In this document: positions 41,244-49,536 of the stretch, in pieces
How the letters are laid out: the number at the start of each line of letters is the position of its first letter
Position numbering within the stretch: position 1 is the first letter of the stretch
Source of the DNA: Ramlibacter monticola
GTDB lineage: Bacteria; Pseudomonadota; Gammaproteobacteria; Burkholderiales; Burkholderiaceae_C
DNA length: 64,000 nt
Assembly: GCF_016722785.1 (NCBI RefSeq)
Contig: NZ_JAEQNE010000006.1
Location: 168,501-232,500 of the forward strand
Direction: 5' to 3'
Notes under the pieces: generated by a model
Told to the model about the DNA's origin: nothing
The model's database searches: none
Seen by the model: only the letters and a program-made list of their open reading frames with translations
Made by a program: the position numbers and the translations under genes

Positions 41244-42449
41244 TCAGGTAGTCTTGGTCACGCCCTGCGCTTCGAGTTGCGCCAGGCGTTGTTCGTCGAA
41301 ACCGAGCAGGTCTCGCAGGACCTCGCGGGTGCCCTCGCCCAGCACGGGCGGCGGCAGGCGCACGGGCAGCCGCTCGCCGTCCATGCGGTAAGGGGGCGCC
41401 ATCACATGCATCTGCCCGGCGACGGGGTGCGGCTGCCGCGTGACGAGGCCCGCGCTCACCGCGCGCGGCGAGGTCAGCGCCTCGTACAGGCCCAGCACCT
41501 CGCCGCAGGGGATGCCGACGGCGGCCAGGCGCTCCAGCAGCAGCTTGCGCGGTCGCGCGCCGATCTCGGCCAGCAGCAGCGGCACCAGCGTGTCGCGGTT
41601 CTGGCCGCGCACGAGGTTGGTCTTGTAGCGCTCGTCGGCGGCGACGTCGGGCCGCTCGATCACGTCGATGCAGAAGCGCTCGAACTGCGCGTTGTTGCCC
41701 ACCGCGATGATCAGCGGGCCGTCCTTCGCATCGAACACGCCGTAGGGCACGATGGAAGGATGGGCGTTGCCGTAGCGCGGCGGATCCTTCTCCATCAGCA
41801 GGGCCTCGAGCCCGTAGTAGGCGCTGATCATCAGGCCGCTGTCGAACAGCGCCATCTCGATGTGGCGGCCCTGCCCCGTGCGCTGGCGATCGAACAGCGC
41901 CGCCAGCACGGCCTGCGCCGCATACATGCCGGTGAACATGTCCACCGCGGCGACGCCGAACTTCAGCGGCTGCTGCGTCGGCTCGCCGTTGATGGCCATC
42001 AGCCCGGACTCGCCCTGGATCACCAGGTCGTAGCCGGGCCGCGTCGCCTCGGGGCCGTGCCGGTCGTAGCCGGAGACGGAGCAGTAGACGATGTCGGGCT
42101 TCACAGCCCGGATCTGCTCGTAGCCCAGGCCCATCTTTTCGGCGCCGCCGAACTTGAAGTTCTGCACCACCACGTCGCACTGCTTCGCCAGCTCCCGCAC
42201 CAGCGCCTGGCCTTCGGCGGTGGCGAGGTCCACCGTGACCGAACGCTTGTTGCGGTTCATGCTGTTGAAGTAGGCCGTTTCGGTCTTGCCGACGCGCAGG
42301 CCCCAGTCGCGCGTGTCGTCGCCGCGCTTGGGATGTTCGACCTTGATCACCTCGGCGCCGAAGTCGCCCAGCACCTGCGCGCACAGCGGGCCCGCCAGCA
42401 CGCGCGACAGGTCCAGCACCCGGACGCCGGCCAGCGGCAAAGCGCTCAC
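41244..42449 (-). CDS. CaiB/BaiF-type (type III) CoA-transferase
   Basis: 401 residues. N-terminal LAGVRVLDLSRVLAGPLCAQVLGDFGAEVIKVE is the family hallmark; the catalytic Asp is in FGVAAVDMFTGMYAAQAVLAAL. It would activate the operon's acid substrate by moving CoA from a donor acyl-CoA. GTG start, with GTGA overlapping the stop of the acyl-CoA dehydrogenase gene, which decides the start. Only family-level substrate information is available. Confidence 0.93.
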   Translation of the reverse strand: MSALPLAGVRVLDLSRVLAGPLCAQVLGDFGAEVIKVEHPKRGDDTRDWGLRVGKTETAYFNSMNRNKRSVTVDLATAEGQALVRELAKQCDVVVQNFKFGGAEKMGLGYEQIRAVKPDIVYCSVSGYDRHGPEATRPGYDLVIQGESGLMAINGEPTQQPLKFGVAAVDMFTGMYAAQAVLAALFDRQRTGQGRHIEMALFDSGLMISAYYGLEALLMEKDPPRYGNAHPSIVPYGVFDAKDGPLIIAVGNNAQFERFCIDVIERPDVAADERYKTNLVRGQNRDTLVPLLLAEIGARPRKLLLERLAAVGIPCGEVLGLYEALTSPRAVSAGLVTRQPHPVAGQMHVMAPPYRMDGERLPVRLPPPVLGEGTREVLRDLLGFDEQRLAQLEAQGVTKTT

Positions 42450-43627
42450 GCCGGCACCCCCGTGCCGCGCGCGGACTGCAGCACGGCCGACGCGGCCTCC
42501 TGCGCCGCGCCCAGCGCGATGAAGCGCGCCAGGTGGTGGTCCTCGTCGCCGAGCTGGTGGTCGATCATGACCAGGCGCTTGGCGAAGTGCGGCAGCGGCA
42601 GCTCCCAGGTCATGCCGATGCCGCCGTGCAGCTGGATGCTCTCCTCCGCCACCAGCGTGCCGATGCGGCCGATGCTGTACTTGGCCGCCGACAGCGCGCG
42701 CTCGCGCACGATGCGCTCGGCGTCCAGCGCCGCGGCGGCATTGATCACGGCGGAGCGCGCCTGCTCGATTTCCAGCAGCACGTCGGCCATGCGGTGCTGC
42801 AGGGCCTGGAAGCTGCCGATCGGCTTGCCGAACTGGCGGCGCGTCTGCAGGTAGTCGATGGTCATGGCCTTGGCCGTGTCCATCGCGCCGACGGCTTCGG
42901 CGCACAGGGCCAGCACGCCGCGGCCCACCGCCTGCTCGAGCAGCGCGAATCCCTCGCCTTCCGGGCCGAGCAGCGCACTGGCCGGCAGCCGCACCTCCTC
43001 CAGCACCACTTCGGCCGCGCGGCCGCCGTCGATGGTGGGATAGTCGCGCACGCGCAGGCCCGGCGTGGCGGCGGGGATCACGAACAGCGAAATGCCTTCC
43101 GCATCGTCCACCGCCCCCGAGGTGCGCGCCGACACGAGCAGCAGCTCCGCCTGCGCCCCCAGCGGCACGACGGCCTTGCGGCCGCTCAGGACGTAGTCCG
43201 CACCCTCGCGCCGCGCGCTCGTGGCGACGCGCTGCAGCGCGTAGTGCGAATCGGCCTCCTCGTGCGCCAGCGTGGCGATGCAGTCGCCGGCGATCAGCGC
43301 CGCGACGGCCTCGGCCCAGCGCTCGCCGCCCTGCGCCAGCGCGCTGCCCGCCAGCAGCGTCGGCAGGAAGGGCTCCAGCACCAGGCCGCGGCCCAGCGCC
43401 TCGAAGACGACGGCGATGTCGAAGCCGCCGCCGCCGAAGCCGCCCTGCTCCGCGTCGAACAGGGCGCCGATCACGCCCAGTTCGGCGAACTGCTTCCATT
43501 GCTCGCGGCTGAAGCCCCCGGCCGACTTCGCGATCGCGTGGCGCTTCTCGATGGAGTACTGCTCGCTCACGTAGCGCTGCAGCAGGTCCGCCAGCATGCG
43601 GCGGTCTTCCGTGTGGTCGAAGTTCAT
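42446..43627 (-). CDS. Acyl-CoA dehydrogenase (PimD-like)
   Basis: 393-residue flavoenzyme-type protein: N-terminal helices, a beta domain (VLSGRKAVVPLGAQAELLLVSART) and a C-terminal helical domain (FGKPIGSFQALQHRMADVLLEIEQARSAV; IQLHGGIGMTWELPLPHFAKR). The catalytic Glu pattern of the partner enzyme is not obvious here. Paired acyl-CoA dehydrogenases like this and the next resemble pimeloyl-CoA dehydrogenase PimC/PimD, where both subunits are needed. The separation from the next gene is 4 bases. Confidence 0.9.
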   Translation of the reverse strand: MNFDHTEDRRMLADLLQRYVSEQYSIEKRHAIAKSAGGFSREQWKQFAELGVIGALFDAEQGGFGGGGFDIAVVFEALGRGLVLEPFLPTLLAGSALAQGGERWAEAVAALIAGDCIATLAHEEADSHYALQRVATSARREGADYVLSGRKAVVPLGAQAELLLVSARTSGAVDDAEGISLFVIPAATPGLRVRDYPTIDGGRAAEVVLEEVRLPASALLGPEGEGFALLEQAVGRGVLALCAEAVGAMDTAKAMTIDYLQTRRQFGKPIGSFQALQHRMADVLLEIEQARSAVINAAAALDAERIVRERALSAAKYSIGRIGTLVAEESIQLHGGIGMTWELPLPHFAKRLVMIDHQLGDEDHHLARFIALGAAQEAASAVLQSARGTGVPA

Positions 43628-43631
43628 GGTG

Positions 43632-44828
43632 TCACAGCCCCAGGATCATCTTGGAAATGATGTTCTTCTGGATCTCGTTCGAGCCCCCGAAGATCGACAG
43701 CTTGCGATTGTTGAAGTACTGGAGCGCGGCGAAGCTCGCCTCGGCCGGGCCCACCCGCTCGCCGTCGTAGCCTTCGTCCAGCGCCTCGTCGATGAAGGGC
43801 AGCGCGTACGGCCCCATCGCTCGGCGGATCAGCGAGTTGAGCTCCTGGCGGATCTCGGTGCCGCGGATCTTCAGCATGGAGCTCTCCGCCCCCGGCACCC
43901 CGCCGCCGGCCACCGCCGCGATCACGCGCAGGTTGGTGGTCTTCATGTTCTCGAGGTCGATCTCCACCTTCGCCATGCGGGCGGCGAACAGCGGGTCCTG
44001 CGCCAGCGGGCGGCCGTTCTTGCGCACGCGCGACGCGACCGCCTTCAGCCGCTCCATCGCGGCCACCGAGAAGCCCACGCCGGCGATGTTGGTGCGCTCG
44101 TAGGTCAGCAGGTACTTGGCGCAGGTCCAGCCCTTGTTCTCGCCGCCCACCAGGTTCTCCACCGGCACCTTCACGTCGGTGAGGAACACTTCGTTGACTT
44201 CGTGCTCGCCGTCCAGCGTGATGATCGGCCGCACCTCGACGCCGGGCGAGTCCATGTCGATCAGGAGGAAGCTGATGCCCTCCTGCGCCTTGGCCTCGCG
44301 GTCGGTGCGCACCAGCGCGAACATCATGTTGGCGTGCTGGCCCAGCGTGGTCCAGGTCTTCTGCCCGTTCACGACGTAGTGCTCGCCCTGGCGCACCGCG
44401 GTGGTCTTCACCGAGGCCAGGTCGGAGCCGGCGCCCGGCTCCGAGTAGCCCTGGCACCACCAGTCGGCGCCGTCCAGGATGCGGGGCAGCCAGTAGCGCT
44501 TCTGCGCTTCGTTGCCGTACTTGATCAGCACCGGGCCCAGCATGTTGAGGCCGAAAGGCACCGTGCGCGGCGCATAGGCCAGCGCGCAGTCGTGCTCGAA
44601 GATGAACTTCTGCACCGCGTTCCAGCCCGGGCCGCCGTATTCCTTCGGCCAGTGGTTGGCCAGCCAGCCGCGGGCGTTCAGGAGCGCGTGCCACTCCTCC
44701 AGGTCGGCCTTGGTCAGCCGCTGGCCGCCGCGCACCTTGGCGGTCAGGCGCGCGGGCACCTCGTTGGCGAGGAAGCGCTGCACCTCGGCGCGGAACGCCT
44801 GTTCCTCGGGGGTGAATGTCAGGTCCAT
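43632..44828 (-). CDS. Acyl-CoA dehydrogenase (PimC-like)
   Basis: 398 residues. MDLTFTPEEQAFRAEVQRFLANEVP at the N-terminus, the flavin/substrate strand WWCQGYSEPGAGSDLASVKTTA, VNGQKTWTTLGQHANMMFALVRTD, and the C-terminal IFGGSNEIQKNIISKMIL with the usual Glu. It catalyses the first oxidation of the acyl-CoA. With the neighbouring dehydrogenase and the hydratase/dehydrogenase fusion it forms a near-complete beta-oxidation set lacking only a thiolase. Confidence 0.93.
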   Translation of the reverse strand: MDLTFTPEEQAFRAEVQRFLANEVPARLTAKVRGGQRLTKADLEEWHALLNARGWLANHWPKEYGGPGWNAVQKFIFEHDCALAYAPRTVPFGLNMLGPVLIKYGNEAQKRYWLPRILDGADWWCQGYSEPGAGSDLASVKTTAVRQGEHYVVNGQKTWTTLGQHANMMFALVRTDREAKAQEGISFLLIDMDSPGVEVRPIITLDGEHEVNEVFLTDVKVPVENLVGGENKGWTCAKYLLTYERTNIAGVGFSVAAMERLKAVASRVRKNGRPLAQDPLFAARMAKVEIDLENMKTTNLRVIAAVAGGGVPGAESSMLKIRGTEIRQELNSLIRRAMGPYALPFIDEALDEGYDGERVGPAEASFAALQYFNNRKLSIFGGSNEIQKNIISKMILGL

Positions 44829-44843
44829 GGTGTGTCTCCTGCC

Positions 44844-46973
44844 TCAGTCGGCGGGGTGGTTGAGGCTGTCGAAGTTGCGGCCCTGCGTGACCAGTTCCAC
44901 CAGCAGCGGGGAGGGCTGCCAGAACAGCGGGTCTTCCTGCGCGAACTCGCGGATGTCGGCCAGCACGCGGTCGAGGCCGATGCTGTCGGCGTACTTCATC
45001 GGGCCGCCGCGGAAGCGCGGGAAGCCGTAGCCGTAGAGGAAGGTCACGTCCACGTCGAGCGGGCGCAGCGCGATGCCTTCGCGCACGACGTTGGCGCCCT
45101 CGTTGATCATCGCGGCCATGTAGCGGCGCACGATCTCCTCGGCGCTGAACTTGCGCGGCTTCACGCCCGCGCGCTGGCGCTCGGCATCGATGATGGCCAG
45201 CACCTCGGGATCGGGGGTTCCGGCGCGCGCGCCTTGCGGGTAGAGGTACCAGCCGCGGCCGGTCTTCTGGCCGAACCAGCCGCGCTCGCAGATGCGGTCG
45301 GCGATCTGCACGTAGCGGGCGCGCGGGTCGCGGGTGGCGGCCTTGCGCTTGCGCGTGGCCCAGCCGATGTCGCCGCCGGCCAGGTCCGACACCTGGAAGG
45401 GCCCCATGGGGTAGCCGAAGGCGCGCACGGCCTCGTCGACGTCGTAGGGGCTGGCGCCGTCCTCCACCAGGTAATCGGCGGCCTGCCGGTACTTCGCCAG
45501 GATGCGGTTGCCGATGAAGCCGTCGCAGACGCCGGCGCGCACCGGCACCTTCTTCAGCTTCTTCGCCAGTTCGAAGGCGGTGGCGACCACGTCGGCCGAG
45601 ACCTTCGACGGCACCACGATCTCCAGCAGCTTCATGATGTTGGCCGGCGAGAAGAAGTGCAGGCCGATCACGTCCTGCGGCCGCGAGATCGAGGCCGCGA
45701 TCGCATCGATGTCGAGGTAGGAGGTATTGGTGGCGAGCACGGCGCCCGGCTTGCACACGCGATCCAGTTCGGCGAAGACGGCCTTCTTGACTTCGATGTC
45801 CTCGAACACGGCTTCGATCACGAGGTCGGTGCCGGACAGGGCCGCGTAGCCGGTGCTGCCGCCGAAACGCGCCAGCACGGCTGCCCTGGCTTCGGCCGTC
45901 ATGCGGCCCTTCTGCACCAGGCCGTCGTAGACCTTCTCCACGTTGGCGCGGCCCCGGGCGAGCGAGGGCTCGTCGCGCTCCACCATGGTGACGGACAGGC
46001 CGGCGTCGAGCACGGCGACGGCGATGCCGGCGCCCATGGTGCCGCCGCCGATCACGCCGACCGAAGCGACCTGGCGTGGTTTCGCGGCGCGCGTCTCCGG
46101 CGCCTTCACCACTTCACGCTCGGCGAAGAAGGCGTGGATGAGGCCGGCGCGCTGCGGGCTGTCGATGCATTGCAGGAAGAGGCGGCGCTCGTTCCACAGC
46201 GCTTCGGCGAAAGGCAGGTCCAGGCCCGCTTCCACCGCCTCGACGATCTTCAGCGGCGAGAACAGGCCGCGCGACTTCTTCGCGGTGTCGGCGGCGATCT
46301 CCTTCAGGGTCGCGCGGGCGGCCTCGATGTCGGCGGCGAGCGGCGAGTCGCCGGCGCGGCGGATCGCGGCGCGGCTGGCAAGAAGATACTGCGCGTAGGC
46401 CACGCCGGCCGCCTCGGCCTGGCTGCCCTCGGCGATGCGGTCGACCAGGCCGGCTTCCAGCGCTTCCTGCGCGCCCATGTGGCGGCCGCTCAGCATCAGG
46501 TCCAGCGCGGGCTTCAGGCCCATCAGGCGCGGGGCGCGCTGCGTGCCGCCGGACCCGGGCATCAGCCCCAGCTGCACTTCGGGCAGGCCCAGCTTCGCGT
46601 CGGCCAGCGCGATGCGGAAGTGCGCCGCCATCGCCACTTCCAGTCCGCCGCCGAGGGCGGGGCCGTGGAGGGCCGCGATCACCGGCTTGCCGCTGGCCTC
46701 GATCCGGTTGCAGACCTCCGGCAGGCTGGGAGGCAGCGCCGGCTTGCCGAATTCGCGGATGTCCGCGCCGGCGATGAAGCCGCGGCCTTCGCCGGCCAGG
46801 ACCAGCGCGCGGACCTCGGGGTCCGCTTCGGCGGCTTCGACGGCCTGCAACAGTCCCCGGCGCACGTCGGCGCTGAGGGCATTGACGGGGGGATTGGAGA
46901 TGGTGGCGACCAGGAGCGCGCCCTGGCGATGCGTGCGGACCGCGGCAGAGGCGGCCGAGCTGGAGCTTGGCAT
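44844..46973 (-). CDS. Enoyl-CoA hydratase / 3-hydroxyacyl-CoA dehydrogenase fusion (FadB/FadJ/PimF-like)
   Basis: 709 residues. Residues 1-190 are a crotonase domain with both catalytic Glu regions (ALGGGLEVAMAAHFRIA and LGLPEVQLGLMPGSGGTQR). From about residue 300 an NAD-binding domain follows (VGVIGGGTMGAGIAVAVLDAGLSVTMVE), with HFFSPANIMKLLEIV supplying the dehydrogenase catalytic His; two C-terminal helical domains complete it. It performs the second and third steps of beta-oxidation. First gene of the six-gene operon, divergent from a LysR gene. Confidence 0.94.
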   Translation of the reverse strand: MPSSSSAASAAVRTHRQGALLVATISNPPVNALSADVRRGLLQAVEAAEADPEVRALVLAGEGRGFIAGADIREFGKPALPPSLPEVCNRIEASGKPVIAALHGPALGGGLEVAMAAHFRIALADAKLGLPEVQLGLMPGSGGTQRAPRLMGLKPALDLMLSGRHMGAQEALEAGLVDRIAEGSQAEAAGVAYAQYLLASRAAIRRAGDSPLAADIEAARATLKEIAADTAKKSRGLFSPLKIVEAVEAGLDLPFAEALWNERRLFLQCIDSPQRAGLIHAFFAEREVVKAPETRAAKPRQVASVGVIGGGTMGAGIAVAVLDAGLSVTMVERDEPSLARGRANVEKVYDGLVQKGRMTAEARAAVLARFGGSTGYAALSGTDLVIEAVFEDIEVKKAVFAELDRVCKPGAVLATNTSYLDIDAIAASISRPQDVIGLHFFSPANIMKLLEIVVPSKVSADVVATAFELAKKLKKVPVRAGVCDGFIGNRILAKYRQAADYLVEDGASPYDVDEAVRAFGYPMGPFQVSDLAGGDIGWATRKRKAATRDPRARYVQIADRICERGWFGQKTGRGWYLYPQGARAGTPDPEVLAIIDAERQRAGVKPRKFSAEEIVRRYMAAMINEGANVVREGIALRPLDVDVTFLYGYGFPRFRGGPMKYADSIGLDRVLADIREFAQEDPLFWQPSPLLVELVTQGRNFDSLNHPAD

Positions 46974-47025
46974 ACGGGGTTCCCTTGGAGATGGCGCGAG
47001 CGGATTCTGGATCGATCAATCCGAC

Positions 47026-47059
47026 TTGACAATTGCCAAGCCACTGGACAGACTGTCAA
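47026..47059. promoter_or_regulatory. Candidate LysR operator
   Basis: TTGACA (47026-47031) and its inverse TGTCAA (47054-47059) lie in the 104-bp gap between the divergent beta-oxidation operon and the LysR gene at 47078. Autogenous and operon control by that regulator is likely but inferred. Confidence 0.45.
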
Positions 47060-47077
47060 ATTCTCTTTGACACCGCC

Positions 47078-47968
47078 ATGGACCTCGGCGCCCTCACCCT
47101 GCTCGTCGAGATCATCGACGCCGGCAACCTCAGCCTCGCCGCCCGCAAGCTGCGGATGACGCGGGCCAATGTCAGCTACCACCTGAATCAGCTGGAAAAA
47201 GACGCCGGCGTGCAACTGGTGCGGCGCACGACGCGCCGGGTCGAGCCCACGGAGGTCGGCCGCCGCCTCTACGAGCATGGCCGGCGGGTCCAGAACGAGA
47301 TGCTTGCGGCGCGCGAAACCATCGCCACCTTCGGCCAGGGCCTGCAGGGCCGGGTCGGCCTGTCGGTGCCCAGCGGCTTCGGCGAGCTGGTGATGTCGCA
47401 GTGGCTGATCGAGTTCAAGCGCCAGTTCCCCGGCATCGTGCTGGACGTGCTGTTCGAGAACCGCGCCGACGTGCTGCGCGACGAGGTCGACATCGCGATC
47501 CGCGTGATGGCGGAGCCGCCGCCGTCGCTGGTGGCTCGGGACCTCGGCAACGTGCGCTACCTCGCCTGCGCCTCGCGCGCGTACGCGGAGCAGCACGGCC
47601 TGCCGACGCAGCTGGCGCAGCTCGCCGCCACGCCCGTGATCACCTCCGGCGTGCAGGGCCGCCAGTTGCGGGTGCGCGCGTACCAGGGCGGCGAACGCGA
47701 GGACGTGATCCTGGAGCCGACGCTGATCTCCGAGCACTTCCCCTTCCTGCGCAAGGCGATCCTCGCCGGGCTCGGCGTGGGCATCGTGCCGGACTACGTG
47801 GTGAAGGACGCCATCGCCGGCGGCGAGGTGCTCAGCACGCTGGACGACTATCGCCTGAGCATCTTCGGCACCAGCATGTACCTGCTGTACATGCCGGACC
47901 GGCACCAGATCCGCGCGGTGCGCACGTGCATCGAGTTCCTGCTGGAGAAGGCGCGCTCGCTGGCCTAA
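47078..47968 (+). CDS. LysR-family transcriptional regulator
   Basis: 296 residues: winged helix-turn-helix (LTLLVEIIDAGNLSLAARKLRMTRANVSYHLNQLEKDAGVQLVRRTTR) and an effector domain (GRVGLSVPSGFGELVMSQWLIEFKRQFP). The ATG at 47078 is chosen because the family begins MDLGAL-like; the upstream frame crosses the operator. Divergent from the CoA-degradation operon, its probable target, with an acyl-CoA or the free acid as likely effector class. Confidence 0.92.
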   Translation: MDLGALTLLVEIIDAGNLSLAARKLRMTRANVSYHLNQLEKDAGVQLVRRTTRRVEPTEVGRRLYEHGRRVQNEMLAARETIATFGQGLQGRVGLSVPSGFGELVMSQWLIEFKRQFPGIVLDVLFENRADVLRDEVDIAIRVMAEPPPSLVARDLGNVRYLACASRAYAEQHGLPTQLAQLAATPVITSGVQGRQLRVRAYQGGEREDVILEPTLISEHFPFLRKAILAGLGVGIVPDYVVKDAIAGGEVLSTLDDYRLSIFGTSMYLLYMPDRHQIRAVRTCIEFLLEKARSLA

Positions 47969-47972
47969 AGGT

Positions 47973-48003
47973 GCTGTCATGGCGCGGGCAAGCCCCTGAC
48001 AGC
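47973..48003. terminator. Hairpin after the LysR gene
   Basis: GCTGTCA and TGACAGC arms with an inner GGGC/GCCC pair, 4 bases past the LysR stop. No T-run, so it may be a Rho-dependent or protective stem rather than a true intrinsic terminator. Confidence 0.35.
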
Positions 48004-48058
48004 CGACGTCGACGCCCGCCGACTGCCCGGACGGCCGCGCGCGGTCCAGCATCGGGGA

Positions 48059-49528
48059 ATGCGCACCCTGTTCGTGACCGATCAGCGCCAGGAGTGGTTC
48101 GACATTCCGGGCGCCACCGTCCTGACGGCCCGCCGCTACCTGGCGCAGACCGGCAGCGGTCGCGAGGCCGACGCCCGCATCCTCAACCTCTGCCGCACCG
48201 GCCGCTACCAGGGGCGCGGCTACTACGTGTCGCTCCTCGCCGAGGCGCGAGGCCAACGGCCGCTGCCCGACGTCAAGACCGTGGAGGACCTGAAGTCCGA
48301 GACGCACGTGCGCGCGATTTCGGCCCAGCTCGAAACGCTGGTGGACGAGACGCTGCACCACGACGAGAGCGACCGCTTCGAGCTCGACGTGTACCTCGGG
48401 AAGGATCCGGCACGACGCCACCAGGCCCTCGCCGAGAAGCTGTTCGCGAGCGTACGCGCACCCCTCCTGCGCGCACTGTTCGGCCGCGCGCAAGGACGCT
48501 GGCGCCTCGATGCCGTCGAGGCCATCGGCATCGCCGACATTCCGCCGCAGCACCGTGCGTTCCTGCTGGAGGTCGCGAAGGCGTTCATCGCCGACCCGGC
48601 GCCCGCCCGGCCGAAGCGCGGCGCGACGGACCGGCCCCGGCTTGCGATCCTGTGGGACCGGGACGAAGCGCACAAGCCGTCCAACGAGGAAGCGCTGCAG
48701 CGGCTCGTGCAGGCCGCGCCGCTGGTGGGCCTGGAGGCGGAGCTCATCGGCCCCGGCGACCTGGAGCGCCTGCCGGAATTCGATGGGCTCTTCAACCGCG
48801 CCAGCCCCGAAGTGAACGGGGTCACCTACGAGTTCGTGCGCCGCGCCGAAGCGCTGGGCATGCCGGTGGTGGACGATCCCGAATCCATCCTCAAGTGCCT
48901 GAACAAGGTGTACATGCACGAGCTGATGACGCGGCACGGGATCGCGCAGCCGCGCACGCTGATCGTGCAGCGCGGCAACCTCGACGAGGTGGTGGGCACG
49001 CTGGGCCTGCCCTGCGTGCTCAAGCTGCCGGACAGCGGCTTCGGCCTCGACGTGATCAAGATCGAATCGGAGGAGCAGCTGCGGCGCGAGGCGGAACGCT
49101 TTTTCCAGGTGTCCGAGCTCATCGTCGCCCAGGAGTGGCTGCCGACCGGCTTCGACTGGCGCGTCGGCGTCTACGACCGGCGGCCGCTGTTCGTCGCCAA
49201 GTACTTCATGGCGCCCGGCCACTGGAAGGTGAACCAGGTCGCCGAAGGGCAGCGGCTGATCGAGGGCCAGACGGTGGCGATGGCCGTGGGCGAAGCGCCC
49301 GAGCAGGTGGTCGACATGGCCGTGCGCGCCGCCAACCTGATCGGCCGCGGGCTGTACGGAGCGGACCTGAAGCAGGTCGACGATCGCGTCTACCTGATCG
49401 AGGTGAACTGCAATCCCAACATCGACGCGGGCAACGAAGACCAGGTGCTCGGCGAGGCGCTCTACCGCGAAGTCCTCGGCGTGTTCGCGCGCCGCATCGC
49501 GGAGGCGAGAGGCGGCGCCGCCAAGTGA
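48059..49528 (+). CDS. RimK-like ATP-grasp protein with an N-terminal RLAN-type domain
   Basis: 489 residues. Residues 1-190 form an N-terminal domain found on RimK-like ligases (ILNLCRTGRYQGRGYYVSLLAEARGQRPLPDVKTVEDL). The rest is an ATP-grasp fold: FNRASPEVNGVTYEFVRRAEALGMPVVDDPESILKCLNKVYMHELM, CVLKLPDSGFGLDVIKIE, LIEVNCNPNIDAGNEDQVL with the metal-binding Glu/Asn. Such enzymes form peptide-like bonds, often adding glutamate. The acceptor is unknown. It overlaps or abuts the aminopeptidase gene, suggesting paired function. Confidence 0.85.
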   Translation: MRTLFVTDQRQEWFDIPGATVLTARRYLAQTGSGREADARILNLCRTGRYQGRGYYVSLLAEARGQRPLPDVKTVEDLKSETHVRAISAQLETLVDETLHHDESDRFELDVYLGKDPARRHQALAEKLFASVRAPLLRALFGRAQGRWRLDAVEAIGIADIPPQHRAFLLEVAKAFIADPAPARPKRGATDRPRLAILWDRDEAHKPSNEEALQRLVQAAPLVGLEAELIGPGDLERLPEFDGLFNRASPEVNGVTYEFVRRAEALGMPVVDDPESILKCLNKVYMHELMTRHGIAQPRTLIVQRGNLDEVVGTLGLPCVLKLPDSGFGLDVIKIESEEQLRREAERFFQVSELIVAQEWLPTGFDWRVGVYDRRPLFVAKYFMAPGHWKVNQVAEGQRLIEGQTVAMAVGEAPEQVVDMAVRAANLIGRGLYGADLKQVDDRVYLIEVNCNPNIDAGNEDQVLGEALYREVLGVFARRIAEARGGAAK

Positions 49529-49536
49529 AGGCCCCC

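Noticed and set aside
47973..48003. Full intrinsic terminator after the LysR gene
   Set aside because: The stem is good but no T-run follows, so it is listed only as a low-confidence hairpin.
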